64,000 nucleotides of DNA from Zeugodacus cucurbitae (Eukaryota > Arthropoda > Insecta > Diptera > Tephritidae). The notes under the pieces were generated by a model that saw only the letters and a list, made by a program, of their open reading frames with translations, searched no databases and was not told the DNA's origin. Where the stretch lies: positions 23,187,501-23,251,500 of the forward strand of contig NC_071671.1 in the NCBI RefSeq assembly GCF_028554725.1. Reading direction: 5' to 3'. Position 1 is the stretch's first letter; every line of letters begins with the position of its first letter. Of the stretch, positions 47,830-56,605 are shown piece by piece. The translations under genes and the position numbers were made by a program.

Positions 47830-50184
47830 ACCCCTTTTTGCACTCGTTTAAGCTTTAATGAGTTTTTGGAAGAAATGTCTGGGATGGGTCTTAACCAAAT
47901 TAACTTAATTCCGAACAAGTTTGGTAAATTCTTAGATTTGGTCTATGTTGATAATACTTCAACAGTTTCTGTGGTCCGATCTGATCCTTTAGTTTTGCCA
48001 GAGGACTCTTATCACCCTGCCTTGGAAATTAATATCGAAATCATAGACGAATTACTTGTATGCAACAAACAGGACCTTTGTTTTCGGTTCAACTTTGCGA
48101 AAGCTAACTTCAAAAAGATTAATTGTGAACTTTCTAAATTGACTTGGCCTGATTATAGTGGTAATATTGAATTAAATGTATCACATTTTAATGAAACAAT
48201 TTATAATATTTTTGAAAGATTTGTTCCGAAATGTTTTATTATCAAAAGAAAAAGTTCAAATTTGTGGTATTCGAATGAGCTATGTAAATTAAAAAATAAA
48301 AAAGCTCGTGCTTTTAAACTTTATAAAAGAACTGGAGCTCTTGTTGACTATTTAAAATATTCTAAATTGCGTCGTCAGTTTGAGGAACTTAACAAAAAAT
48401 GTTATAAAAACAACATAATCAAAGTAAAAAATAATATTATTCGTAATCCGAAATTGTTTTATGGTTTCGTTAACTCCAAACGCAGGAATTCAAATTTTCC
48501 GTCCGCGATGAAATATAAATCAACAATGTCATATGACAATTATATTATTTCTAATATGTTTGCAGAATTCTTCAAATCCAATTATTGTTCAAACTACCCT
48601 ATAAATGCGCCATATCATCAAGTGTTATGTCCGAGTACTGTAATTAATACACCAATTATTTCTGAAACAGATGTCTTAAATTATTTAGTTACGTTAAAAA
48701 ATTCGTTTAAATATGGCCCTGATATGATTCCCTCAAGCTTTCTTAAAAATTGCGCAAAATATATCTATCTGCCCTTAACTAAGCTTTTTAACCTATCTCT
48801 TAAACAAGGTATTTTTCCGTCAATGTGGAAAAACTCTTTTATATTACCTTTGCATAAAAGTGGAGTTAGATCATCTGTTGAGAACTATAGGGGGATAGCT
48901 AAAATGTCAGCTATACCCAAACTTTTTGAAGCTATTGTCACTGACCAAATAACTTTCTTAATCTCTCCTTTAATTTCATTCTCTCAGCATGGATTTTGTA
49001 AAGGGAAATCTACAATAACAAACTTGCTTGAATTTGTAAACCATGTGTCAATGGGTTTTAGGGATAATAAGAATACTGATGTTATATATACAGACTTTAT
49101 TTAGTAAAGCATTCGATAGAGTAAACCACTCAATTCTTTTGCAAAAACTGAATCTTCTTGGTTTTCAACCAAGACTTCTTGAATGGGTATCCTCATATCT
49201 TACTAACAGAAAACAACAAGTTTTATTTAATAATACATTATCCGATTCAATTAGTGTCACTTCAGGGGTTCCACAGGGTAGTCATCTCGGCCCGATTCTG
49301 TTCTTGTTGTTCATCAATGATATACCTTCAGTAATTAAGTTTTCAGAAATTTTATTATATGCGGATGATGTAAAACTTTTTAAATCATATACTTCTCATA
49401 ACGAAAGGACTGAGTTGCAATCGGATTTAAATAATTTAGTTACTTGGTGTCACAAAAATGATATGCCACTGAATCTTAAAAAATGTAAAACGATGTGCTT
49501 TTCCCGTAGAACTGTTGATCTTTCCCCCTATGTAATTAATAACTTCAGTTTAGAGCAAGTTTTTAGCTTTGTTGATTTAGGAGTTAATATGGACCCTAAA
49601 CTAAATTTTAATTCTCATGTAAATTCAATTGTCTTAAAAGCTAAAGGTGCTCTTAGCTTTGTTAAACGTTGGTCTAAAGAATTTAGTGATCCGTATATTA
49701 CTAAAATTCTTTTTACAACATTGGTAGGCCTATATTGGAGTATGGTTCTGTGGTATGGAATCCTAGCTATCAATCCCATTCTGATAAGCTTGAGTCCGTT
49801 CAAAAACAATTTTTACTTTTTGCTTTAGGCCACTTACATTGGGATTCAAGATTGAATCTTCCCCCGTATACTAGTCGTTTAAAACTTATAAATCTTCCCA
49901 CACTCACTAGTCGCAGAGAAATGCTAGGTATAATTTTTCTAGTAAAACTTCTGAATGGTTTAGTTTGTAGTTCATTCCTTTTGTCTGATATTAAGTTTAA
50001 TGTCCCATTGCGTTCATCCAGGCAGTTTAGACCATTATTTCTAAAATCTTCTAGAACAAATTTTGAGTTAAATGAACCATTCTTCCGAACATGTCATGAT
50101 TTTAATTCGCATTCCATGGCATTTGATCCATCTGACTCAATATTTAGCATCAAAAAAACTATTTTGTCTTCTCTTAATAAATAA
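47830..50184 (+). pseudogene. Non-LTR reverse transcriptase (Jockey/CR1 group), two frameshifts
   Basis: The frame is open from the truncated start (CTRLSFNEFLEEMSGMG near 47840) through the end of the endonuclease domain, a linker, and RT blocks LPLHKSGVRSSVENYRGIA and SQHGFCKGKSTITNLL. At 49096-49103 a TTTATTTA sequence looks like a 4-base insertion between YTDF and SKAFDRVNH of motif A and shifts the frame. The next frame carries SGVPQGSHLGPILFLLFIND, LLYADDVKLF and NLKKCKTMCF. Around 49724-49727 one base is missing, and the third frame (from about 49730) gives ILEYGSVVWNPSYQSHSD and the C-terminal region to TAA at 50182-50184. There is no RNase H domain. The start used by the intact ancestor is lost. 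Confidence 0.87.
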
Positions 50185-50396
50185 TATTCAGAAATTTTTA
50201 ACTTTTTGTTTTTATAAATTTTTAAACCTCAGCTGTTGAAATGTTTCTTTCTGTAGCTGTGCAGTTTGAGAACCGGACGCTTAAAAATCTCTTGCCTTTC
50301 TGGACTCGGCAAATTCCGCTCGTATGCGGACTGCGCCCCACGCGTCGGTTGGGCGGGAGGAGGGTAATCGTTTGGGTTAATAATAATAATAATAAA
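47830..50396 (+). mobile_element. 5'-truncated non-LTR retrotransposon inserted in Jockey
   Basis: This plus-strand element interrupts the Jockey ORF2. Its 3' end is a (TAA)n tail (50378-50396) and its 5' end is truncated inside the endonuclease domain. The 4-mer aaga occurs on both sides (47826-47829 and 50397-50400). Deleting 47830-50400 restores the continuous Jockey reading FFQSWLESNV. The reverse transcriptase has TDF..KAFDRVNH, SGVPQGSHLGP and LLYADDVKLF blocks and no RNase H, placing it in the Jockey/CR1 group. GSHLGP and YADDVKLF point to Daphne- or Crack-like clades, but the clade is an inference. Confidence 0.88.
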
Positions 50397-50400
50397 AAGA

Positions 50401-51133
50401 TTGAAAAAAATGTATGTTCGACCTTTTATTTAAAATACGCAGCTTACGAGAAGTGACTAAAACTGGCATATTAATATTGATAATAAGAGCAGAATGATCA
50501 GAATTCAAATCTTCATTGTTAAAAATTTCTAAACGATTAGGATCAATGCCGTTGTAAATTGCGAAGTCAATAAGATCTGGAATTTTGTTAGGATCGGACG
50601 GCCCGTATGTGGGGCTGCCAGTAGACAAAACGTTAAAGTTGCATTGAGAAACACATTTGTACAACTCACGACTTTTCACGATTCGTGAGACGTGATCCCC
50701 ACCATGGATGCTTGGCATTGAAGTCACCTCCAACTAAAAATCTGGAACCCATTTTGTCGAAGAATGCTTTGAAAGTTTGTTTGTTTATGTTGAATCGGGG
50801 TGGGAGATATAGTGAAGTTATAATAATCTCACCGTTGATTGTCGGGATTTTCAAAGAAGCAGCTTGAATTTATGGTACTGAAACTGGCTCTAAAACAACG
50901 TATTTTAGTGATGATTTTATAAGAATTGCCGAACCACCATGTGCTTTACCGTCAGGATGATTTGAAGTGATGAAATCGAATCCATTTATTCTAAAGTATG
51001 ACTTATCGGTAAAGTGGGTTTCTGAGACCAGTAAAATATCCACATTATTAGTTTTTATAAAATACTCAACTTCTAGTCTATGATTACTCAGTCCGTTGGC
51101 GTTCCAAAGCGCTATTTTCAGACTTAATTGCAT
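50401..51133 (-). pseudogene. Jockey ORF2, 5' part (endonuclease domain)
   Basis: ORF2 starts at ATG 51133-51131, overlapping the end of ORF1 by 10 bases in another frame, which is the usual Jockey arrangement. It reads LKIALWNANGLSNHRLEVEY, ILLVSETHF (catalytic Glu), then a TAA at 50870-50872. The same frame goes on with SLYLPPRFNINKQTF and FLVGGDFNAKHPWWGSRLT (catalytic GDFNA.H block). A frameshift at about 50668 follows TNREKS. The next frame gives RELYKCVSQCNFNVLSTGSP and LNSDHSALIININMPV (catalytic SDH), and the segment ends at the nested insertion. This domain nicks target DNA to prime reverse transcription. All visible catalytic motifs are present but split by the stop and frameshift. 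Confidence 0.87.
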
Positions 51134-52224
51134 AGCTTCGTTAAGAGAGAAGACATCATATTTATTAATGTTGAGGTTAATTCGATTTGTTTGGCTATCA
51201 TTTCTTCAAGTTTATCTAATTTTCCATTATTTTCGTTATTTGTAGTAGAACTAAGTTGTCCTCTTGTTATATCTGCATAGCTGACGTTTTTATTGAAAGG
51301 CCGTTGTTCAAATTTCGAATGATTTGTTGAAATGGGCTTTGCCTTATTATAAACTGACTCTTTTTTAGATATTAACTCTTGATAAACTCTACAACCTTTA
51401 TAATTAGAGCTGTGATTTTGTAGACAATGGAAGCATTTTGGTGGAGTTTCTTTATTCTTTTGACAAAGTGACGTTGGGTGATCTTGTCCACATTTTACGC
51501 ATCTAAAAGTTTTTTTGCAGTATTGTTTGGTATGGCCGAATTCTTGACATCGATGACATTGTACCAGATCATTAAATTTTCTAGGTGGCTCAATCTTTAC
51601 GACAGCATTACACAAGCGATTTACATCGTATACCCTTTTGTTGTTTATTGAAGGTTCAAGGTCAACAAAAAATATTGACATCGGCAACCTGGACATTTTG
51701 CTTTTAGCATTTACAATATTTCGAACAGTATGCCCTTTTTTTGCTAAGTCATTTTTAATATCATCTATGGGCGTTGAGAAGTGAATATTTTTTAAAACTA
51801 TTCGATATGGCTTATCTTCTTTTAACTGATAAGTATGAAAAACAAAACCATTTAAATCTAAATAGTTTACAAGTTTTCTGTAGCATTCACTATTTGCAGT
51901 CATTACTCGTGCTTGCGCGTCTCTACCTGACTTGTACGTGAAATTTTCTCTACCGATAATAGCTGAAAAGCTACTCAACATCTTGTTAATGTCACTCACT
52001 TGTGGTACAAAAATCGGTGGTGGTTTATGCGAAATTACAGCAGTTGTGGGAGAGTCTTCATTTTCGTTAGAGTTGTGGTCATCAATCTGCACATCCAAAT
52101 CCAGTACTGAAAACCGGTTTGAATTGTTTGGAGCTTCATTCATCCTTTGTTGTTTTTTTGATAATTTGGGAGAATCAATGTTCGCACGCTTTGTTGCTTT
52201 AGGCTGGCTAGGCTCATTAAGCAT
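51124..52224 (-). CDS. Jockey ORF1 Gag-like nucleic-acid-binding protein
   Basis: This is an intact 366-residue frame. The N-terminal 90 residues are low in structure and rich in Ser/Asn/Lys. A central region at about 95-220 (YKSGRDAQARVMTANSECY, RIVLKNIHFSTPIDDI, LPMSIFFVDLEP) is the PRE_C2HC-like region of insect Jockey Gag proteins. Three zinc knuckles follow at about 223-287: CHRCQEFGHTKQYC (CX2CX4HX4C), CVKCGQDHPTSLC, and CFHCLQNHSSNYKGC. The tail is Asn/Lys-rich. The protein packages element RNA into a ribonucleoprotein. The frame ends CTATGCAATTAA, in which the ATG starts ORF2. It is the only retrotransposon ORF in the window without a visible break. Confidence 0.88.
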   Translation of the reverse strand: MLNEPSQPKATKRANIDSPKLSKKQQRMNEAPNNSNRFSVLDLDVQIDDHNSNENEDSPTTAVISHKPPPIFVPQVSDINKMLSSFSAIIGRENFTYKSGRDAQARVMTANSECYRKLVNYLDLNGFVFHTYQLKEDKPYRIVLKNIHFSTPIDDIKNDLAKKGHTVRNIVNAKSKMSRLPMSIFFVDLEPSINNKRVYDVNRLCNAVVKIEPPRKFNDLVQCHRCQEFGHTKQYCKKTFRCVKCGQDHPTSLCQKNKETPPKCFHCLQNHSSNYKGCRVYQELISKKESVYNKAKPISTNHSKFEQRPFNKNVSYADITRGQLSSTTNNENNGKLDKLEEMIAKQIELTSTLINMMSSLLTKLCN

Positions 52225-52436
52225 GAATTGAATATATAGTTATTTATTTTTTTTTTTTAATTCTAGTTCACACTATTAGTCCATAAATTTTGCACTAGTA
52301 ATATATAAATTATATATTACAATAGTTCAAACTATTAATTCACACTATTAGTTCACAAATATTACACCAGGTTTAAATAAATTCACCCAGAGCTAAGTAG
52401 CTGCGACTGCACTTACTAAGCACACATTAGGAACTC
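52225..52436 (-). promoter_or_regulatory. Jockey 5' UTR (presumed internal promoter region)
   Basis: The 212 bp lie between the element's 5' end, fixed by the target-site duplication, and the ORF1 start. The region holds two copies of a gaactaatagtgtgaa-type motif (about 52263-52278 and 52337-52351). Jockey-clade elements carry an RNA polymerase II promoter inside their 5' UTR. I see no specific promoter box here, so the promoter role is by family knowledge only. Confidence 0.45.
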
Positions 52437-52448
52437 ATGAGCATATTT
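52437..52448. repeat. Target-site duplication of Jockey element, 5' side
   Basis: atgagcatattt, identical to 45647-45658. Confidence 0.8.
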
Positions 52449-54190
52449 AAGAGGAATTAGATTACCCTTAGCTTAGACTTGAACCCACTTAGCAATTTTC
52501 AAAACTTTCTCAAGTCAAAACTCAATCATGATTCGAGAAATGAGTCTTCATTTCAAGCCACATATATTTTTTAACACCTACTTCTATTTGTGTTATATTT
52601 CAAAGCAACATAATTCATTTTCCACACACACAGCAGGCTTTATAGTGCAAAGTGCAAATATTTCACTTATATGCACTTTTTCACACTAAACAAAAAATTC
52701 GCTGCCTTTTCAAGCAGTCTTCCTTTCATCAACAACACACAAAAAAGGCACTACTGGTAGAAAGAATCATAGAACAATAACAATGGAAAACAGTTGAAAA
52801 GAAATATGAATTAAGACATGAAACAAAAGCAATACCAGCAACCGATGGATGAATAGTTGGAAAGCTGGCTGGAGTCAAAGAAAGCAAATTTATTTGCGCC
52901 CGCAACGCATTGCCACCACACGCCATAATGAAATGGCTTCGATATTATTTCTGCTGTTTCTTCTTCAGCTCCTTCATCATTTCAGTTTCTGTTTTGTGCA
53001 TTTCTGCGTAGAAATAGTGAATGGAAGGCAACGGCGCTGCGGTTGGCAGCATGTAAAATGGCTGTGCAAAACAAAAGTGGACAAGCAAATAAATGCGAAT
53101 ATGCGGCTGATGTGATGGTAAGCGAGGAAAGAGTGAGAAAAAATTCGGTAGCAGAAAAAATGAGTGCCAACGAAACAAAGCGAGTGAAGCAACAACAAAG
53201 ACGTGGAGTGAAAAAAAGGATTTTCATTAAAGGAAAATAGTCCAAGAAAGAAGCAGTGGCAAAAGCAATCATGAAAGATGGCTCACAACAGCAGCAGTCG
53301 AAGCGGCAGCTTTTACAGGCGGCCTGTAAAACAGCAGCTGTGTTTGTGGCATGTGGCATGCGGCAAGCCTAGTATTTGACCGAAAGAGCAGCAGCCATTT
53401 GGTCAACTTTGGCTTTGCTTTGCAATGCATTCAGTGAAGAAAAAAGCCACACAAAAAAATTGAAAAATCTGACTTACCATGCTGTGGCATTGTTTGCGGA
53501 CATAATGAAGATTTTTCAATTCTTTTTTTTAACTATTTTTGTGAATAAAATAAACAGCGTGTAAAGAATATCAGTCGCATTTTAAAATGAAATTTTATTT
53601 AGAAATCGCAAAATTATTATTTTTTGCTGTTTTTCTTAATCACGTCACTGAAGCTTTGTGCTTTCTGGTATTTCAAAAATTTTTATACCGTTTCCTTTCT
53701 TGCCTTTCATTTGCAGTTGCAAATTCCTCTTCTTTTATTGTCTTAAAATTTTTGCTATTTCTTCCGTCTTCACTACCTCTCAGTTTCATACGAAAATTCT
53801 TTTTTGGCTGCATAATCAAATTCAATTCTTGCTTTCTGCAGTTTCATCTAATTTTTCCGTAAAGCTCTTCAGTTTCAAAAGAACGCAAATTGAATTTATA
53901 ATATTTTTTGCATCACTTAAAGTTATTCAGGATTTCTTATTATTCTCAAGGAAAGCAACGGAGACATAAACATACATTCTAATCAAACGTCTCCACAAGG
54001 AAAAAAGGTTATAAATTGCTAGAACTCAACTCGACATCTCTTCATTCCTAGAGTCAATGAAGTAATTCGCACTCACCGGAAGAAATTTGAAACCAACGTT
54101 CAGTGGTCTCTTGGGTTATAAAACGAGAAATTTGATAGGGTTCTCACCACTGATAAGAGCTCTGATTCGTTTTTGTAAAATATAAAGACA
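52449..54190. other. Spacer, no gene supported
   Basis: Open frames at 52945-53359 (minus) and 53587-53969 (plus) are rich in Phe/Leu/Ser from T-rich sequence and lack domains. A 21-bp palindrome lies at 53311-53331. Confidence 0.42.
53311..53331. repeat. 21-bp near-perfect palindrome
   Basis: ttttacaggc and gcctgtaaaa are exact reverse complements separated by one G. It sits in a CAG-rich stretch. No function was recognised. Confidence 0.6.
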
Positions 54191-54198
54191 ATTTTATA

Positions 54199-55871
54199 TT
54201 AGCAACATGTTGCAGACACAAACTTGTGCAACAATGTTGCAGGCTCAAACGTAGTTTTTTTGTAAAATTTTATTTTTTTTTTTCATATTTTGTTGATGTG
54301 AGGTGTTGGCGTATCTCAATACGTTGAAAAACATAACCAGTCGCTAGCAACAGTCCAGCATCATATAATAAACGTATCAACTATTGTATATATATTTTTT
54401 AATATACAGACCAAATTACTGAAAGTTTATGTTAGCAACATGTTGCAGACACAACGTTGTGCAAGAATTTTGTAGCCCCAAATGTGATTTTTTGGAAAAT
54501 TTAGTATTCTTTTTCCATTTGCTAAAATAAAAGATATAACCAGCCAAAAAGATTGCAAGCAACATTATAGCTGAATGAAAGATTGCAGGCTCAAACATGT
54601 TTTTTTGTAAAACTTAGTTATATTTTTTCGTTTGCTAAAATGAAAGACTTAACCAACCAAAAATGTTGCTAGCAATATTACAACTGAATATGATAAGCAT
54701 ATCAACTAGCTCCGTGTATATTTTCCGTTTTAATTTCCTTTCACAAAATGCAGTATACAAAGCGAAGCATCTGAGGAAAAACAAAGAAAATATTTCTTAG
54801 AAATCTGTGAACAAAACATAACTGTTTATTACGAGAACTATACATATGTACGTATGTCTCTAAGTAAACTGCTATGTAAATCTAATGCGTCTTAAGCAAA
54901 TATAAACACAGATGAAATTTCTGCTCATGTTTCTTCTCAAAACTGCAGTGATTTTTTGGAATTTTTTACAAAAAATCCTATGCAAATTTATACACAAATA
55001 TAATAATACACAACTCTCTCATGTGCATAGTCTGCTTGCATAAATTTACGTATGCAACTGACAGCATATCCAAAGTTACAGCATTTTCTCTGAAATGTCA
55101 GAAAAATAAGCCGAATATGCACACATTAATACACATAAACAATGACACGCTCAAAAGCTTACTGTATATATGTATGTGGGTCCACAAAATATTTATATTC
55201 GAACTCAACGCATATTTATGCAGGCAAAACAAATGTTAAAGAGACAACAACAAACAACAATTTCGTGCAAAACAGAGGTTTTGTAGCATGGTAGAAGGAA
55301 ATCAACAGTGATAGCTAAAATTATAATATGTGGAAAAAATTCAGAAATTTTTTATAGTAACATTGTTCAGACACAAAGTTGAGCAACAATGTAGCAGCTT
55401 CAAATTTGAATGAAAATATTTTCTATAGTTAAATTTTAAATAAATTATTGTTTTCGTAACTATATAGATACAATTAGAGACATTTTACTTTAGCAACATG
55501 TTGCAGGCACAAAATTGTGCAACAATTTTGCGGACGGAAATGAAAGTACTTTTCTTGCAACCATATGAAATAACTTTTTTAACTATATAGACAATAAACC
55601 AAAATTTGATATTAGCAACATATTGCACACACAAAGTTGCGCAACAATGTTGCAGATTAAAAATTAAATGAAATACTTCTTTTTGTTACATTTTGAATAA
55701 AAAATAAAAATTAATCATAAAATATTGAGTCATTAATTAACTGCAACACTCAATGCAAGAAATAATTAATTACGCTGTAATTTTTTTTTCCAAATTTAAA
55801 CAATTTTTCTGCAGTCTAAATTGACATACACTTACCAACATCTTATTAAATGATGTATTAGCAATATGTTG
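54199..55871 (+). repeat. Array of GCAACATGTTGC dyad units
   Basis: Units of the form ttagcaacatgttgcag followed by acacaaagttgtgcaacaa and tgttgcaggctcaaa occur at about 54199, 54431, 54558 (partial), 54664 (partial), 55354, 55490, 55612 and 55857. Each full unit holds two dyads, GCAACATGTTGC and GCAACAATGTTGC. Spacings are 106-136 bp, about twice that (231 and 245), or 690 bp where no unit is visible. The last unit is split by the RTE element, with its remainder at 59099. The flanks are AT-rich, often with ttttttgtaaaattta after the unit. It is non-coding. Confidence 0.68.
55857..55871. repeat. Target-site duplication of RTE element, 5' side
   Basis: attagcaatatgttg, identical to 59099-59113, is part of a unit of the surrounding dyad array. 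Confidence 0.88.
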
Positions 55872-56141
55872 GAGGATGGAGTCATATGTAGAAGTTCACC
55901 TAAGTGAGGAAAGTTTCTGATTGTCATTCACTTGGGAGTGGCCAGGAACGATTCTTTTACATGTGGCTCAAGCAGCTCACGACTTCCGGTCTTAGACCAA
56001 GTATCCTCTGGGTAGCCAACAGACATCCGTTTGGAGGCGAGCTAAAGTGAGAAGGCGAAACCCGCCTATGCGGTTGTGCGTAGGGTTTGGGACCCACCAC
56101 ATAAAAACACCCCCCAATGAAAAAGAAAAAAACAGCCTCGG

Positions 56142-56600
56142 ATGAGAGACCCCAATTTTGATGACGACCACTGCAAACGTTTAAAGGACTACGAAATAAG
56201 GGCATGCACCTGGAATGTCCGGACCCTTAATTTGGAAGGTGCCTCTGCCCAGCTGGTTGATGTCCTCGTAAGAGTAAAGGCTGACATCACCGCAATCCAA
56301 GAAATGCGATGGACGGGACAAGGACGGAAGAAGGTGGGTCCTTGTGACATCTACTACAGCGGCCATATAAAGGAGCGCAAATTCGGTGTGGGATTCGTGG
56401 TGGGAGAGAGACTCCGTCGTCGAGTCCTGGTATTCACTCCGGTGGATGAACGTCTAGCCACAATCCGTATCAAAGCGAGGTTCTTCAACATATCGCTGAT
56501 TTGTGCCCACGCCCTGACGGAAGAGAAGGACGAAGTGATCAAAGATACCTTCTATGAGCGCCTAGAACGTGCCTATGAGCGCTGCCCCGCCACGATGTAA
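56142..56600 (+). pseudogene. RTE ORF, 5' part (endonuclease N-terminal half)
   Basis: It starts at ATG (MRDPNFDDDHC) and reads IRACTWNVRTLNLEGASAQL, ADITAIQEMRWTGQGR (catalytic Glu of the AP-endonuclease fold), and YYSGHIKERKFGVGFVV, then ends YERCPATM-stop. The stop results from a frame slip: at the CCCC run 56585-56588 one more C would keep this frame joined to the VLGDFNARVG frame that follows. In the intact protein this half contributes the first catalytic residues for nicking target DNA. The break could be a true deletion or a homopolymer error in the assembly. Confidence 0.85.
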
Positions 56601-56605
56601 AAATC

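Larger units (their letters stand above)
45659..52436 (-). mobile_element. Full-length Jockey-clade retrotransposon with nested insertion
   Basis: It lies on the minus strand. The 5' end is at 52436, and the poly-A tail starts near 45666 and ends at 45659. A 12-bp target-site duplication flanks it. Excluding the nested element, 4207 bp remain: a 5' UTR of about 212 bp, ORF1 (gag, zinc knuckles), an overlapping ORF2 (endonuclease plus reverse transcriptase) and a 3' UTR of about 250 bp. This is the standard Jockey plan and length. ORF2 is broken at three points besides the insertion, so this copy is inactive. The identical flanking duplication suggests it is not very old. Confidence 0.9.

Noticed and set aside
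47363..47851. 162-codon plus-strand frame
   Set aside because: It is the antisense shadow of the Jockey reverse transcriptase on the minus strand.
52945..53359. Overlapping 60-125-codon frames on both strands
   Set aside because: The frames compete with each other, are rich in Phe/Leu/Ser, and show no recognisable domain.
54199..55871. Regularly spaced dyad units that might suggest a CRISPR array
   Set aside because: Spacing is irregular, the repeats are diverged, the genome is eukaryotic and no cas genes are present.
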